A DNA stretch of 64,000 nt, taken from positions 186,001 through 250,000 of the forward strand of contig NZ_JBMGPW010000008.1 in NCBI RefSeq assembly GCF_049060325.1, given 5' to 3'. Of this stretch, positions 1 to 8,898 are shown in pieces. How positions within the stretch are numbered: the stretch's first letter is position 1; each line of letters starts with the position of its first letter. A program made the translations under genes and the position numbers. The notes beneath the pieces were generated by a model, which saw only the letters and a list, made by a program, of their open reading frames with translations, searched no databases and was not told the DNA's origin. This DNA comes from Vescimonas sanitatis. Its GTDB lineage: Bacteria > Bacillota > Clostridia > Oscillospirales > Oscillospiraceae.

Positions 1-1
1 G

Positions 2-1642
2 ACTGTGGGCGGCAAGGCGGTGTCCGCCACCATCCTCACCGGCGGCTATCTGGAGCTGACGGCGGACCGGGTAGGTGCGGATACCACTCTGTCCCAGATC
101 ATTCAGCTGATGGAGCAGGCCGCCAGCGGCAAGGCACCTATCAGCCGTCTGGCGGATAAGATCAGTGCCGTGTTCGTGCCGGTGGTCATTTCCATCGCGC
201 TGCTGGCGGCTATCCTGTGGGTTGCGGTGGGCGGCATGGGTGTGCGCTTCTGCCTGTCCATCGCCATCGCCGTGCTGGTGATCTCCTGCCCCTGCGCCCT
301 GGGCCTGGCCACGCCGGTGGCCATCACTGTGGCTACGGGCAAGGCGGCGGAGCAGGGTATTCTGGTAAAGTCCGCCGCCAGCCTGGAGCTGATGGGCCGG
401 GTGGACGCGGTGGTGCTGGACAAGACCGGCACCGTCACCGAGGGTAAGCCCCGGGTGACGGATGTGCTGTGCGCCGGCGGCATGGACGAGGACACGCTGC
501 TGTCCGCCGCCGCGTCGCTGGAAAAGCCCTCCGAGCATCCGCTGGCCGGGGCCATTGTGGCCGAGGCGGAAAAGCGCGGACTGGCCCTGCGGCCGGTGTC
601 CGACTTTGCCGCCGTGGCCGGCGGCGGTGTTGCCGCCCGGGCGGAAGGTACATTACTGCTGGCGGGCAACGAGGCCTTTATGGAGGCATCCGCAGTGGCC
701 GTCAGCGAGGAGATGAAATCCGGTGCGGCCAGACTGGCGGAGGACGGTAAAACGCCGCTGTTTATCGCCGCAGGTACATCGCTGCTGGGGGTCATCGCCG
801 TGGCGGACGTGGTCAAGGCGGACAGCGCCGCCGCCATCGCCGCCCTGCGGGAGATGGGCTGCGACGTGGTGCTGCTCACCGGCGACAACCAGCGCACGGC
901 GGACGCCATTGCCCGGCAGGTGGGCGTCAGCCGGGTCATCGCCCAGGTGCTGCCCCAGGACAAGGCCCGGGTGGTGCAGGAATTGCAGGCCGAGGGCAAG
1001 AGGGTGGCCATGGTGGGCGACGGCATCAACGATGCCCCGGCGCTGGTGACGGCGGATGTGGGCCTGGCCATCGGCGCAGGCACGGATGTGGCCATCGAGT
1101 CGGCGGACATCGTGCTGATGAAGAGCAGCCTTATGGATATCGCCGACGCGGCAGCCCTGTCCCGGGCCACCCTGCGGAATATCCGTCAGAACCTGTTTTG
1201 GGCGTTCTTCTATAATTCTGTGGGCATCCCGGTGGCGGCGGGTGTGCTGTACCCGGCCTTTGGGATCACCCTGAACCCCATGATCGCCGCCGCGGCCATG
1301 AGCCTGAGCAGCGTGTGCGTGGTCAGCAACGCCCTGCGTCTGCGGGGCTGGAGGGGCCGCAGACGGGAGGAAACGCCGACTGCAAAAGAGCCACAGCTGG
1401 TGCAAAATATAAATAATAACGAAAGCAGTAAGGAGGATACCGCTATGAAAAAGACCATCACCATCAAGGGCATGATGTGTGCCCACTGCGTCTCCCACGT
1501 GGAGAAGGCGCTGACCGCCTTGGGCGTACAGGCGGACGTGGATCTGGCGTCCGGGACCGCCGTGGTCACCGGCAACGCCAGTGACGAGGCGCTGAAGAAG
1601 GCTGTCACCGACGCCGGTTACGAGGTCGTGGAGATCAAGTGA
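2..1642 (+). CDS. copA: Copper-exporting P1B-type ATPase with C-terminal HMA domain (5' end outside window)
   Basis: This is the C-terminal part of a Cu(I)-pumping P-type ATPase that uses ATP to move copper out of the cytoplasm through the membrane. Visible marks are the membrane metal site SCPCALGLATP, the phosphorylation motif DKTGTVTEG, the HP motif SEHPLAG and the hinge motif GDGINDAP, followed by two final membrane helices. The reading frame is open at the window edge, so the start is missing. Unusually, the frame continues without a stop through a low-complexity linker into a 65-residue heavy-metal-associated domain with the copper motif MMCAHC. Family identity is firm; copper rather than another soft metal is inferred from CPC and MxCxxC. 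Confidence 0.93.
   Translation, partial: TVGGKAVSATILTGGYLELTADRVGADTTLSQIIQLMEQAASGKAPISRLADKISAVFVPVVISIALLAAILWVAVGGMGVRFCLSIAIAVLVISCPCALGLATPVAITVATGKAAEQGILVKSAASLELMGRVDAVVLDKTGTVTEGKPRVTDVLCAGGMDEDTLLSAAASLEKPSEHPLAGAIVAEAEKRGLALRPVSDFAAVAGGGVAARAEGTLLLAGNEAFMEASAVAVSEEMKSGAARLAEDGKTPLFIAAGTSLLGVIAVADVVKADSAAAIAALREMGCDVVLLTGDNQRTADAIARQVGVSRVIAQVLPQDKARVVQELQAEGKRVAMVGDGINDAPALVTADVGLAIGAGTDVAIESADIVLMKSSLMDIADAAALSRATLRNIRQNLFWAFFYNSVGIPVAAGVLYPAFGITLNPMIAAAAMSLSSVCVVSNALRLRGWRGRRREETPTAKEPQLVQNINNNESSKEDTAMKKTITIKGMMCAHCVSHVEKALTALGVQADVDLASGTAVVTGNASDEALKKAVTDAGYEVVEIK
1445..1642 (+). CDS. copZ: Possible internally initiated CopZ-like copper chaperone
   Basis: Inside the ATPase frame, a full Shine-Dalgarno sequence TAAGGAGG (1429-1436) lies eight bases before ATG 1445. 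Initiation here would give a 65-residue free HMA domain starting MKKTITIKGMMCAHC, the size and layout of a CopZ chaperone. CopZ delivers Cu(I) to CopA. The same bases therefore may encode both a tethered domain and a soluble chaperone. The ribosome site is seen directly; that both products are made is inference. A simple alternative is that copZ was once a separate gene whose upstream stop codon was lost. Confidence 0.55.
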   Translation: MKKTITIKGMMCAHCVSHVEKALTALGVQADVDLASGTAVVTGNASDEALKKAVTDAGYEVVEIK

Positions 1643-1650
1643 TGCAAAAA

Positions 1651-1682
1651 AGAGCACCCCCGCAAGGGGGGTGCTCTTTTTT
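1651..1682. terminator. Intrinsic terminator after copA
   Basis: A GC-rich hairpin (AGAGCACCCCC paired with GGGGGTGCTCT) is followed by a run of T. It lies between the convergent copA and the next gene and can act in both directions. Confidence 0.9.
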
Positions 1683-1690
1683 ATGCGCTT

Positions 1691-3454
1691 TTACGCGGCA
1701 CCGTCAGTCTCGGTTTCCTCGACAACGGGAGCGGTCTGCGCGGCGGTGCGGGTGACGCTGTCGGCGGTGAGGATGGTGCCCTCGCCCTCAGCGTACCGAA
1801 TGGCGACGCTGTCGCCTACATTGAAGATGACCACCTCCGGCTGCTGCGCGGCGGAGATGACGTAGTAGTGCTCGTCACCGGTCAGGTGCAGGTAGTAGAG
1901 GGTATTGCCGTCCACCACGGCGGAGCGGATATCCTCCAGCACACCGGTGACTTCGTTCTGGCCCGTCAGGGGCAGATCGGCGTCATCGGCGGATACCAGA
2001 CCTTTCTCCGCCAGGATGCGGCGGTAGTTGGCCTCACACTGGGCCACCGTGTCGCCGGTGGCCACGATCTGGTACTGGCTGACGTTGACCATGGCGTACA
2101 TCTTCACCAGCTCGGCGGCGTCCTTCAGCGCCATGAAATACGTGGGCTGGTCGGAGATATTCAGCAGCAGGGGGAAGGTGGCGGTGTATTTCATCTGTTG
2201 GACCTGCCCCTGGGCGCTGTCCATGGCGGAGTACTCCTTGGCGCCGGCCACCAGATAGAACCGCGTCTCCTTGGTGCGCTGGTTGGAGAGAATGAAGCCG
2301 ATGTTGGACTCGTCGGACACCACGGAGGTGACGCCGGTGTACATATACACGTCGTCACCGATGGCGATGTAGTTATAGCCCTCGGTGGTGACGGTCACGT
2401 CCCGCTGGCCGAACAGGGAATTGATGAAGCCGTTGACATACGCGCCGTGGTAGTCGTACTGCTGCATGATCAGCTCGGCGGTGTAGACGTGATCCACCCA
2501 GTTGGGCACGTCGCCGGTCTTGTAGTAGGCGCTCTCGCCGGTGACGGCGTTCACCAGCACGGCACCGATGATATCACGGCCGCCGAACAGGCCGATGGTG
2601 TGGCTGACACGGGGGCAGACCCACCACGGGTCGCCGTTCTCGTCGATCTCAAAGGCCGGCTCGTCGAACATATAGGTGGGGTAGTGGAAGCGCAGATGGC
2701 GGTACAGGTTGCGGCTGAAGTGCTCGGCGGTGGTGTAGTGGATGCCCTCGTCCAGACGGATGACCTCCACGTTCTGAGTCACCATGTCGATAAGCAGATA
2801 GGCGGGCAGGCCGTCGGCGCGGTTGTTCAGCCATTTGATGATATCGCCGTAGCGCAGGGGCGTGACGCGGACAGGGCGGCCCTGGTAGTTGATCTGGGTG
2901 TAGTCGTCGGCCACCTCGAACTGGGAGACCATGTCCGCCAGCTCACCCAATTTGCGGTTGCCCAGCTTTGTGGCGGAGTTGGCATCCAGCATGGGGATCT
3001 GGTCATAGCTGATCTCCTCCACCTCCGCGGCAAAGTCGCCGTCGGTAACGGTCAGCAGGTCGCGGTAGTCCCCGGCGCGGAACAGCTGCCAGCCGATCAC
3101 CGCGCCCACCAGTGCCGTGACGATCAGCGCGGCGGCCGCAATGAGTGGCACGGTGCACTGTTTTTTCAAAAAGGTGAAGTAGCCCTTGGCACCGGTGCCC
3201 TGAAAACCGGAGGTCAGTATGGCACAGCCGCCGTACACGGCGCACACCAGCAGTACGAAGATGTAGAAATCCTCACTTTTCAGACTGATGGGCGGCAGGA
3301 CGATGTAGAAATACACGGCGGCGAACACCAATGTGACGGCGATGTTCAGCAGCGTGCGGCCCAGGGGCGTGCCCACGGCTTTGCGTTCCTTTTTCGGGCG
3401 GGGCTGGCGGCCGAAGCCCTGAAAGTTGGGGTCGTTCCAATTTGTATTCTTCAT
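1691..3454 (-). CDS. Membrane-anchored protein of unknown function
   Basis: A 587-residue protein I do not recognise. The N-terminus is a short polar tail (MKNTNWNDPNFQGFG) followed by three hydrophobic helices near residues 35-55, 65-85 and 100-125. The remaining 460 residues look like a soluble outer domain with many aromatic residues, including a WWVCPR segment near residue 280 and TIGLFGGRDIIG just after it. The acidic, Ala/Thr-rich tail carries no sorting signal. It is transcribed alone, convergent with copA and divergent from ctsR. Similar proteins occur in related Clostridia as conserved hypotheticals, as far as I recall. Confidence 0.75.
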   Translation of the reverse strand: MKNTNWNDPNFQGFGRQPRPKKERKAVGTPLGRTLLNIAVTLVFAAVYFYIVLPPISLKSEDFYIFVLLVCAVYGGCAILTSGFQGTGAKGYFTFLKKQCTVPLIAAAALIVTALVGAVIGWQLFRAGDYRDLLTVTDGDFAAEVEEISYDQIPMLDANSATKLGNRKLGELADMVSQFEVADDYTQINYQGRPVRVTPLRYGDIIKWLNNRADGLPAYLLIDMVTQNVEVIRLDEGIHYTTAEHFSRNLYRHLRFHYPTYMFDEPAFEIDENGDPWWVCPRVSHTIGLFGGRDIIGAVLVNAVTGESAYYKTGDVPNWVDHVYTAELIMQQYDYHGAYVNGFINSLFGQRDVTVTTEGYNYIAIGDDVYMYTGVTSVVSDESNIGFILSNQRTKETRFYLVAGAKEYSAMDSAQGQVQQMKYTATFPLLLNISDQPTYFMALKDAAELVKMYAMVNVSQYQIVATGDTVAQCEANYRRILAEKGLVSADDADLPLTGQNEVTGVLEDIRSAVVDGNTLYYLHLTGDEHYYVISAAQQPEVVIFNVGDSVAIRYAEGEGTILTADSVTRTAAQTAPVVEETETDGAA

Positions 3455-3595
3455 AGACGGTTCCTTTCTCTGTTGATATGCCTGTTGGTACTATTATAAC
3501 CGATGTAGCTTCGTTTGTATAGCAACTTCAGGTTGCAAACGGCAAAATTGCCGCAGAGAGATGCATTTGGCTGTTCACAAATTGTTTACAATAAA

Positions 3596-3680
3596 AGTCA
3601 AAGAAAGTCAAATTACCATATTGACAAAGTAGGAAAGGCGGTGTAATATATGCTCAAGGTCAAAGAAAGGCAAAGTCAAA
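3596..3680 (+). promoter_or_regulatory. ctsR promoter flanked by two CtsR operator boxes
   Basis: A consensus promoter is present: TTGACA at 3621-3626, a 17-base spacer and TAATAT at 3644-3649. A perfect CtsR heptad pair, AGTCAAA-GAA-AGTCAAA, lies at 3596-3612. A second, GGTCAAA-GAA-AGGCAAA, lies at 3658-3674 and is followed by another GTCAAA. CtsR is known to bind such direct heptads with a three-base spacer and to leave them on heat stress, so the operon is very likely self-repressed from both sides of the promoter. Confidence 0.92.
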
Positions 3681-3701
3681 TGAGCCGAGCTTGACCGAGA
3701 G

Positions 3702-4175
3702 ATGCAAACGAAAGGCGGCGAGGATTTGGGTATTTCCGATATTATCGCTGGATTTATCCAGCAGGAGTTAGACCAGGCGGGCGGTGCGCTGGAGCTACAG
3801 CGAGCCGACCTGGCGCAGCGGTTCAACTGCGTGCCCAGCCAGATCAACTACGTGATGTCCACCCGGTTCTCGCCGGAGCATGGCTACATCGTGGAGTCCC
3901 GGCGGGGCGGCGGCGGCTACATCCGCATCACGCGGGTGCAGGTGGACCGCCAGACGCTGCTGATGCACGTTATCAACAGCATCGGCGACAGGCTGGACGC
4001 GGCCAGCGCACGGGCGATCGCCCAGAACCTGGTCCAGTCCGAGGCCATCAGCCGGGAGCTGGGACAGGCGTTGCTGTCCGCCACCGGCAGCCGGGCTCTG
4101 CAGAGTGCCTCTCCGGAGAGCCGGGATGCCCTGCGGGCTGACATATACAAGCAAGTTTTGATCCATTCCGTCTGA
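3702..4175 (+). CDS. ctsR: CtsR family transcriptional repressor of protein-quality-control genes
   Basis: CtsR is the dimeric winged-helix repressor of clp genes in Firmicutes. The N-terminal ISDIIAGFIQQEL helix, the DNA-binding stretch RADLAQRFNCVPSQINYV and the glycine-rich wing SRRGGGGYIRI are clear (first 75 residues), followed by the helical C-terminal half. Length is the usual one (about 150). ATG 3702 has only a weak ribosome site. A TTG at 3726 would give the family-typical start MGISDII and has GAAAGG upstream, so it may be the true start. It leads the ctsR-mcsA-clpC operon and its own boxes lie just upstream. Confidence 0.93.
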   Translation: MQTKGGEDLGISDIIAGFIQQELDQAGGALELQRADLAQRFNCVPSQINYVMSTRFSPEHGYIVESRRGGGGYIRITRVQVDRQTLLMHVINSIGDRLDAASARAIAQNLVQSEAISRELGQALLSATGSRALQSASPESRDALRADIYKQVLIHSV

Positions 4176-4199
4176 TGACGGCGTAAGGAGGTTATGATT

Positions 4200-4649
4200 A
4201 TGAAGTGTGATCGCTGTGGAAAGAACGAAGCGACGTTCCATTATAAGACCAATATCAACGGCAGAGTGACCGAGGCGCACCTCTGCCCCGACTGTGCCCG
4301 GGCCATGGGCTATGCCGGTTCCATGTCCGGCCGCATGAGCAGCTGGTTCGACGATGACTGGTTCGACCGTCCGTTCCGTATGCTGGAGCCGTTTTTCGGC
4401 GGCTTCGGCAGCCGGATGCTGACGGAGTTCCCTCAGCCGGTGGACGTGCTGGAGCAGGCGCAGAGCGCCGGCCCGGAGAGCAGCGCCGCCGAGGAGCTGC
4501 TGCCGAAGGACGAGGCTATGTCTCTGGCGCTGGAGCGTAGGCGCAACGCGCTGGAGACGCAGCTGCACAACGCGGTGGCGGAGGAGCGTTATGAGGACGC
4601 CGCCCGCCTGCGTGATGAGCTGAAGGCTCTGGGCGGCAAGGCGTCCTGA
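4200..4649 (+). CDS. mcsA: McsA-like zinc-binding protein with UVR motif
   Basis: A 149-residue protein with two N-terminal CxxC pairs (CDRCGK at residues 3-8, CPDCAR about 25 residues later) that bind zinc, and a C-terminal UVR motif (EERYEDAARLRDELK) of the type that contacts Clp ATPases or UvrB. In Bacillus McsA activates the arginine kinase McsB and modulates CtsR. Start ATG 4200 is preferred over ATG 4194 because AGGAGG (4186-4191) is eight bases away from the former and only two from the latter. No mcsB lies between this gene and clpC, so here McsA may act directly with CtsR or ClpC. Confidence 0.88.
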   Translation: MKCDRCGKNEATFHYKTNINGRVTEAHLCPDCARAMGYAGSMSGRMSSWFDDDWFDRPFRMLEPFFGGFGSRMLTEFPQPVDVLEQAQSAGPESSAAEELLPKDEAMSLALERRRNALETQLHNAVAEERYEDAARLRDELKALGGKAS

Positions 4650-4697
4650 CGCCGTTCCGCTATGTTAAAATAACAAATCGAAAGGAAGTGTTCCTTT

Positions 4698-7223
4698 ATG
4701 TCTGAGAATAAATTTACCCCCCGTGCAGAGGAAGTTCTGCGTTTGAGCCAGGAGGCTGCCGAGGATCTGGGCCACGGCTATGTTGGCTCCGAGCATCTGC
4801 TGTTGGGCCTGATCCGTGAGGAGGAGGGCATCGCCCACCGCGTGCTCAGTGAGTTCGGCGTCACCGATGAAATGGTCTGCTCCGTGCTGCAGCGCAGCGT
4901 GGGCAAGGGCGTTTCCGGCGCCGCGCCCAGTCAGGGCCTGACGCCCCGCGCCAAGAGCGTGGTGGAGCTGGCTGTGTCCGAGGCGTCCCGCATGGGCAGC
5001 GGCGCCATCGGCACCGCCCATCTGCTGATGGGCCTGCTCCGTGAGGGCGGCAACATGGGCCTGCGTATCCTGCGTACCGTGGGCGTGGACCCCAATAAGA
5101 TGTACAGCGCTGTGCTGAAGAAGCTCAACGATATGCCCCGGGCTGCCGCTGGCGGTGCCTCTGCCCCTAACCGCGAGGCGGACAAGAAGAACAAGACGCT
5201 GGCCGAGTACACCCGCGATCTGACCGAGGCCGCCCGCAGCGGCAAGCTGGACCCCGTTATCGGCCGCGATACCGAGATACAGCGGGTCATCCAGATTTTG
5301 TCCCGCCGCAGTAAGAACAACCCCGTACTCATCGGTGAGCCCGGCGTAGGCAAGACTGCCATCGCCGAGGGACTGGCCGAGCGCATTGCCGCCGGCGATG
5401 TGCCCGAGGAGCTGCTGGACAAGCGCATCCTGTCGCTGGACCTCAGCGGCATGGTGGCCGGAACCAAGTACCGCGGCGAGTTCGAGGAGCGCATCAAGAA
5501 CACCCTGAATGAGGTGAAGAAAGACGGCAACGTCATCCTGTTCATCGACGAGCTGCACACCATCGTGGGCGCAGGCTCCGCCGAGGGCGCCGTGGACGCC
5601 GCCAACATCCTGAAGCCCGCCCTGAGCCGCGGCGAGATCCGCGTTATCGGCGCCACCACCCTGAACGAGTACCGCAAGTACATCGAGAAGGATGCCGCGC
5701 TGGAGCGCCGGTTCCAGCCCGTCACCGTGGGCGAGCCCACCCCCGAGGCCACGCTGGAGATCCTGAAGGGCCTGCGCGACCGCTATGAGGCGCACCACAA
5801 GCTGACCATCACCGACGAGGCGCTGGACGCTGCGGTGCAGCTGTCCAAGCGGTACATCGGCGATCGGTTCCTGCCGGATAAGGCCATCGACCTGATGGAT
5901 GAGGCTGCCTCGCAGGTCCGCATGACCGCCGAGAGCTCCTCTCCGGACCTGAAGGCCCTGGAGGAGAAGATCACCGCCCTGCACCGGGAGAAGAACGATG
6001 CCATCGCCGCCCAGGACTTCGAGAAGGCCGCGCAGCTGCGCGATATCGAGAAGGACTACCAGGAGCAGGTGGACATCGAGCGCGACAAGTGGCGCAAGAG
6101 CCTGTCCCAGAACCGGGGCACCGTCACCGCGGACGACATCGCCAAGGTGGTGGCCGGCTGGACCGGTATTCCCGTCACCCGCCTGACCGAGGATGAGTCC
6201 ATGCGCCTGCTGAAGCTGGAGGAGAAGCTCCACCAGCGTGTGGTGGGGCAGGACGATGCCGTGACCGCCGTGGCCAAGGCCATTCGCCGCAGCCGTGTGG
6301 GTCTGAAGGACCCCAAGCGGCCCATCGGCTCCTTCCTGTTCCTGGGCCCCACCGGCGTGGGCAAGACTGAACTGTGCAAGACCCTGGCGGAGTCCATGTT
6401 CGGCGACGAGAACGCCATGGTGCGTATCGATATGTCCGAGTACATGGAGAAGCACACGGTGTCCCGCCTGATCGGCTCGCCTCCCGGCTATGTGGGCCAC
6501 GAGGAGGGCGGCCAGCTGACTGAGAAGGTGCGCCGTAAGCCCTATTCCGTGGTGCTGTTCGATGAGATCGAGAAGGCCCACGAGGATGTGTGGAACATCC
6601 TACTGCAGATCCTGGAGGACGGCGTCGTCACCGATTCCCAGGGCCGCCGGGTGGACTTCAAGAATACCGTCATCGTCATGACATCCAACGTGGGCGCCCG
6701 GAACATCACCGATGCCGCCGCCAAGCTGGGCTTTGACGGCGACGAAAAGGGCGGGAAGGAAACTGAGGAGGCTCGCTTCGCCCGTATCCGCGAGGCGGTC
6801 ATGACCGACCTGAAGCACACCTTCCGCCCTGAGTTCCTGAACCGTATCGATGAGATCATCGTGTTCCGTCAGCTGACCCAGGAGAACATCGTGGAGATCG
6901 CCCGCCGTATGCTCACCGTTACCGGCAAGCGCATGGCGCAGCAGGGGATCACCCTGATCTCCGACGATGACGCCGTGGCCGAGTTGGCCCGTGACGGCTT
7001 TGATCCCCAGTACGGTGCCCGTCCTCTGCGCCGGGCCATCCAGAACCAGGTGGAGGATGCCGTAGCGGAGTTGATGCTGGAGGGTAAGCTGAAGTCCGGC
7101 GATACCGCCCATGTCCGTCTACGGGACGACAAGGTGGTCATCGACAGCGAGGCGGTTCCTGCTGAAGCTGCGCCTGCGGCGACAGCGCCCGCCGAGACGG
7201 CCGCTATCCCTGCGGAGAAGTAA
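4698..7223 (+). CDS. clpC: ATP-dependent Clp protease ATP-binding subunit ClpC
   Basis: An 841-residue AAA+ unfoldase that feeds proteins to ClpP. The N domain with two Clp_N repeats occupies residues 1-145. The first AAA+ module has Walker A GEPGVGKT (about 214) and Walker B LFIDELHT. A short middle coiled coil carries a UVR-type segment DFEKAAQLRDIEK (about 435), typical of ClpC rather than ClpB. The second AAA+ module has GPTGVGKT and LFDEIEKAH. The D2 small domain ends in an Ala/Pro-rich tail. It is the last gene of the CtsR operon, and a strong terminator follows. Confidence 0.97.
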   Translation: MSENKFTPRAEEVLRLSQEAAEDLGHGYVGSEHLLLGLIREEEGIAHRVLSEFGVTDEMVCSVLQRSVGKGVSGAAPSQGLTPRAKSVVELAVSEASRMGSGAIGTAHLLMGLLREGGNMGLRILRTVGVDPNKMYSAVLKKLNDMPRAAAGGASAPNREADKKNKTLAEYTRDLTEAARSGKLDPVIGRDTEIQRVIQILSRRSKNNPVLIGEPGVGKTAIAEGLAERIAAGDVPEELLDKRILSLDLSGMVAGTKYRGEFEERIKNTLNEVKKDGNVILFIDELHTIVGAGSAEGAVDAANILKPALSRGEIRVIGATTLNEYRKYIEKDAALERRFQPVTVGEPTPEATLEILKGLRDRYEAHHKLTITDEALDAAVQLSKRYIGDRFLPDKAIDLMDEAASQVRMTAESSSPDLKALEEKITALHREKNDAIAAQDFEKAAQLRDIEKDYQEQVDIERDKWRKSLSQNRGTVTADDIAKVVAGWTGIPVTRLTEDESMRLLKLEEKLHQRVVGQDDAVTAVAKAIRRSRVGLKDPKRPIGSFLFLGPTGVGKTELCKTLAESMFGDENAMVRIDMSEYMEKHTVSRLIGSPPGYVGHEEGGQLTEKVRRKPYSVVLFDEIEKAHEDVWNILLQILEDGVVTDSQGRRVDFKNTVIVMTSNVGARNITDAAAKLGFDGDEKGGKETEEARFARIREAVMTDLKHTFRPEFLNRIDEIIVFRQLTQENIVEIARRMLTVTGKRMAQQGITLISDDDAVAELARDGFDPQYGARPLRRAIQNQVEDAVAELMLEGKLKSGDTAHVRLRDDKVVIDSEAVPAEAAPAATAPAETAAIPAEK

Positions 7224-7230
7224 ACAAAAA

Positions 7231-7270
7231 GGAACGCCCTTGGGCCATGGCCCAAGGGCGTTCCTTTTTT
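7231..7270. terminator. Bidirectional terminator between clpC and megL
   Basis: A long perfect hairpin (GGAACGCCCTTGGGCC with its complement) ends in TTTTTT and has an A-run on the other side, so it serves both convergent genes. Confidence 0.92.
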
Positions 7271-7301
7271 GTCCTATTGCTTCTTCGCGCGGAGAGAAGG
7301 T

Positions 7302-8495
7302 TTACAGGGTGTCCAGCGCCTGCTTCAGGTCGGCGATGAGGTCCTCGGCGTTCTCCAGACCCACGGACAGACGGATCAGGCCGGCGGCGATGCCGGAGGC
7401 GGCCAGTTCCTCCTCGGTGTAGGTGGAGTGCGTCATGGAGGCGGGGTGCTCGATCAGCGTCTCGGCGTCGCCCAGAGACACAGCCACCGTCACCAGGTGC
7501 AGGGCGTTCACCAGCTTCACGCCGGCGGCACGGCCCCCCTTGACCTCGAAGGACAGCATACCGCCGAAGTCACGCATCTGGCGGCGGGCGATGTCATGGC
7601 CGGGATGGTCGATCAGGCCGGGATAGTAGACCTTCTCCACGGCGGGGTGGTCATACAGGAATTCCGCCACGGCCTTGGCGTTGGCGCAGTGCTTCTGCAT
7701 ACGGATCTCCAGGGTCTTCAGGCCGCGGAGGATCAGGAAGGCGCAGAAGGGATCCATCACTGCGCCGGTCATATCCTTCAGGCCGAACATACGTACCTCA
7801 TTGCAGAATTCGGCGGAGCCCACCACAAAGCCCGCGATCACGTCGCCGTGGCCGTTCAGGTACTTGGTGGCGGAGTGCACCACCACGTCTGCGCCCAGCT
7901 CCAGCGGCCGCTGGAGGTACGGGGAAGCGAAGGTGTTGTCGCAGATGACCTTGATGTCCTTGTTGTAGCCGTGGGCCAGTGCCGCCACGGCAGAGATGTC
8001 CGCGATCTTCAGGTTGGGGTTGGCGGGCGTCTCCAGATACACCGCACAGGTGTTGGGCTTCAGCGCCTTGCGCACGGCATCCAGGTCGGAGGTGTCCACA
8101 AAGCTGACCTCCACGCCGTAGCGGGTCATGCCGTGGTTCAGAAGGGCGAAGGTGCAGCCGTACAGGGTGCCGTCGGCCACGATATGCTTGCCGGCGCCGG
8201 CTACGGTCCACAGCGCGGAGGAGATGGCGCCCATGCCGGAGGCGGCGGCCACGCAGGCCTCACCGCTTTCCAGGGCAGCGACCTTGGCCTCCAGCACCGA
8301 GGTGGTGGGGTTGGACAGGCGGGTGTAGATATAGCCCGCTTCTTCACCGGCGAAGCGGCGCCCGCCCTGCTCACAGCTGTCAAATACGAAGGTGGAGGTC
8401 TGGAAAATAGGGGTGGTCAGTGCGCCGTACTGGGTGTCCTTCACGTTTCCGGCGTGAATGGCTTTTGTACCGAAGCCGCAATCCTTGTTCTGCAT
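7302..8495 (-). CDS. PLP-dependent methionine gamma-lyase or related Cys/Met metabolism enzyme
   Basis: A 397-residue fold-type I PLP enzyme. The Schiff-base lysine lies in SATKYLNGHGD. YTRLSNPTTSVLEAKVA, SGMGAISSALW and the LETPANPNLKIADI segment are all typical of the methionine gamma-lyase and cystathionine gamma-lyase family. The close match to the methionine gamma-lyase type suggests breakdown of methionine to methanethiol, ammonia and 2-oxobutyrate. ATG 8495 is chosen because AAGGAGGAC lies directly upstream. An O-acetylhomoserine sulfhydrylase role cannot be excluded. No SAM riboswitch or T-box is visible in the upstream 250 bases. Confidence 0.88.
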   Translation of the reverse strand: MQNKDCGFGTKAIHAGNVKDTQYGALTTPIFQTSTFVFDSCEQGGRRFAGEEAGYIYTRLSNPTTSVLEAKVAALESGEACVAAASGMGAISSALWTVAGAGKHIVADGTLYGCTFALLNHGMTRYGVEVSFVDTSDLDAVRKALKPNTCAVYLETPANPNLKIADISAVAALAHGYNKDIKVICDNTFASPYLQRPLELGADVVVHSATKYLNGHGDVIAGFVVGSAEFCNEVRMFGLKDMTGAVMDPFCAFLILRGLKTLEIRMQKHCANAKAVAEFLYDHPAVEKVYYPGLIDHPGHDIARRQMRDFGGMLSFEVKGGRAAGVKLVNALHLVTVAVSLGDAETLIEHPASMTHSTYTEEELAASGIAAGLIRLSVGLENAEDLIADLKQALDTL

Positions 8496-8809
8496 GGGTC
8501 GTCCTCCTTGCACTATAATGTAACAATAAAGTGTACAGGACCATACGGCCCTTTGCCATAAGGGTAACATATCTGAACCCGACGGTGGTAACGGCAAAAT
8601 GCGCCAGCTCGCTATCAATTGGAATTGTAGCTAAAACAGATAATTTCGGAATATATTTTTGTGCAGAATGCTGTATTGCGGGGAAATCGCAAAAAGTTTT
8701 AGCGGAAATTAGACATCGTGCCGAAAAATACAGCAAAATGGCGGCGGATTTTTGTCGGGGAACATGATAAATGAAACAGATAACGATGGGCGCGATTTGC
8801 GGGAAACGG

Positions 8810-8838
8810 TTGCCATTTCCGCCGGAATGTGGTATAAG
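8810..8838 (+). promoter_or_regulatory. Promoter of ridA
   Basis: TTGCCA (8810-8815), a 17-base spacer and TATAAG (8833-8838) form a good vegetative promoter about 60 bases before the ridA start. The rest of the 8496-8898 gap is AT-rich divergent upstream sequence for megL and ridA, in which I see no RNA gene. Confidence 0.65.
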
Positions 8839-8898
8839 AGAGACAGAGAGTGCGCCCGGTGTCCGCCGGGTACATGCAGCTTACAGGAGGTCATCACC

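Noticed and set aside
1868..3499. Long plus-strand frame opposite the membrane protein gene
   Set aside because: Antisense shadow with repetitive Val/Gly/His content; the minus-strand protein has real membrane helices and a good start.
4665..6581. Long minus-strand frame opposite clpC
   Set aside because: It is a mirror of the GC-rich codon pattern of clpC: low-complexity Leu/Gly/His text, no ribosome site and no domain.
8496..8898. Possible SAM riboswitch upstream of megL
   Set aside because: No SAM-I/II core sequences or the expected kink-turn are visible on the minus strand; plain AT-rich promoter DNA.
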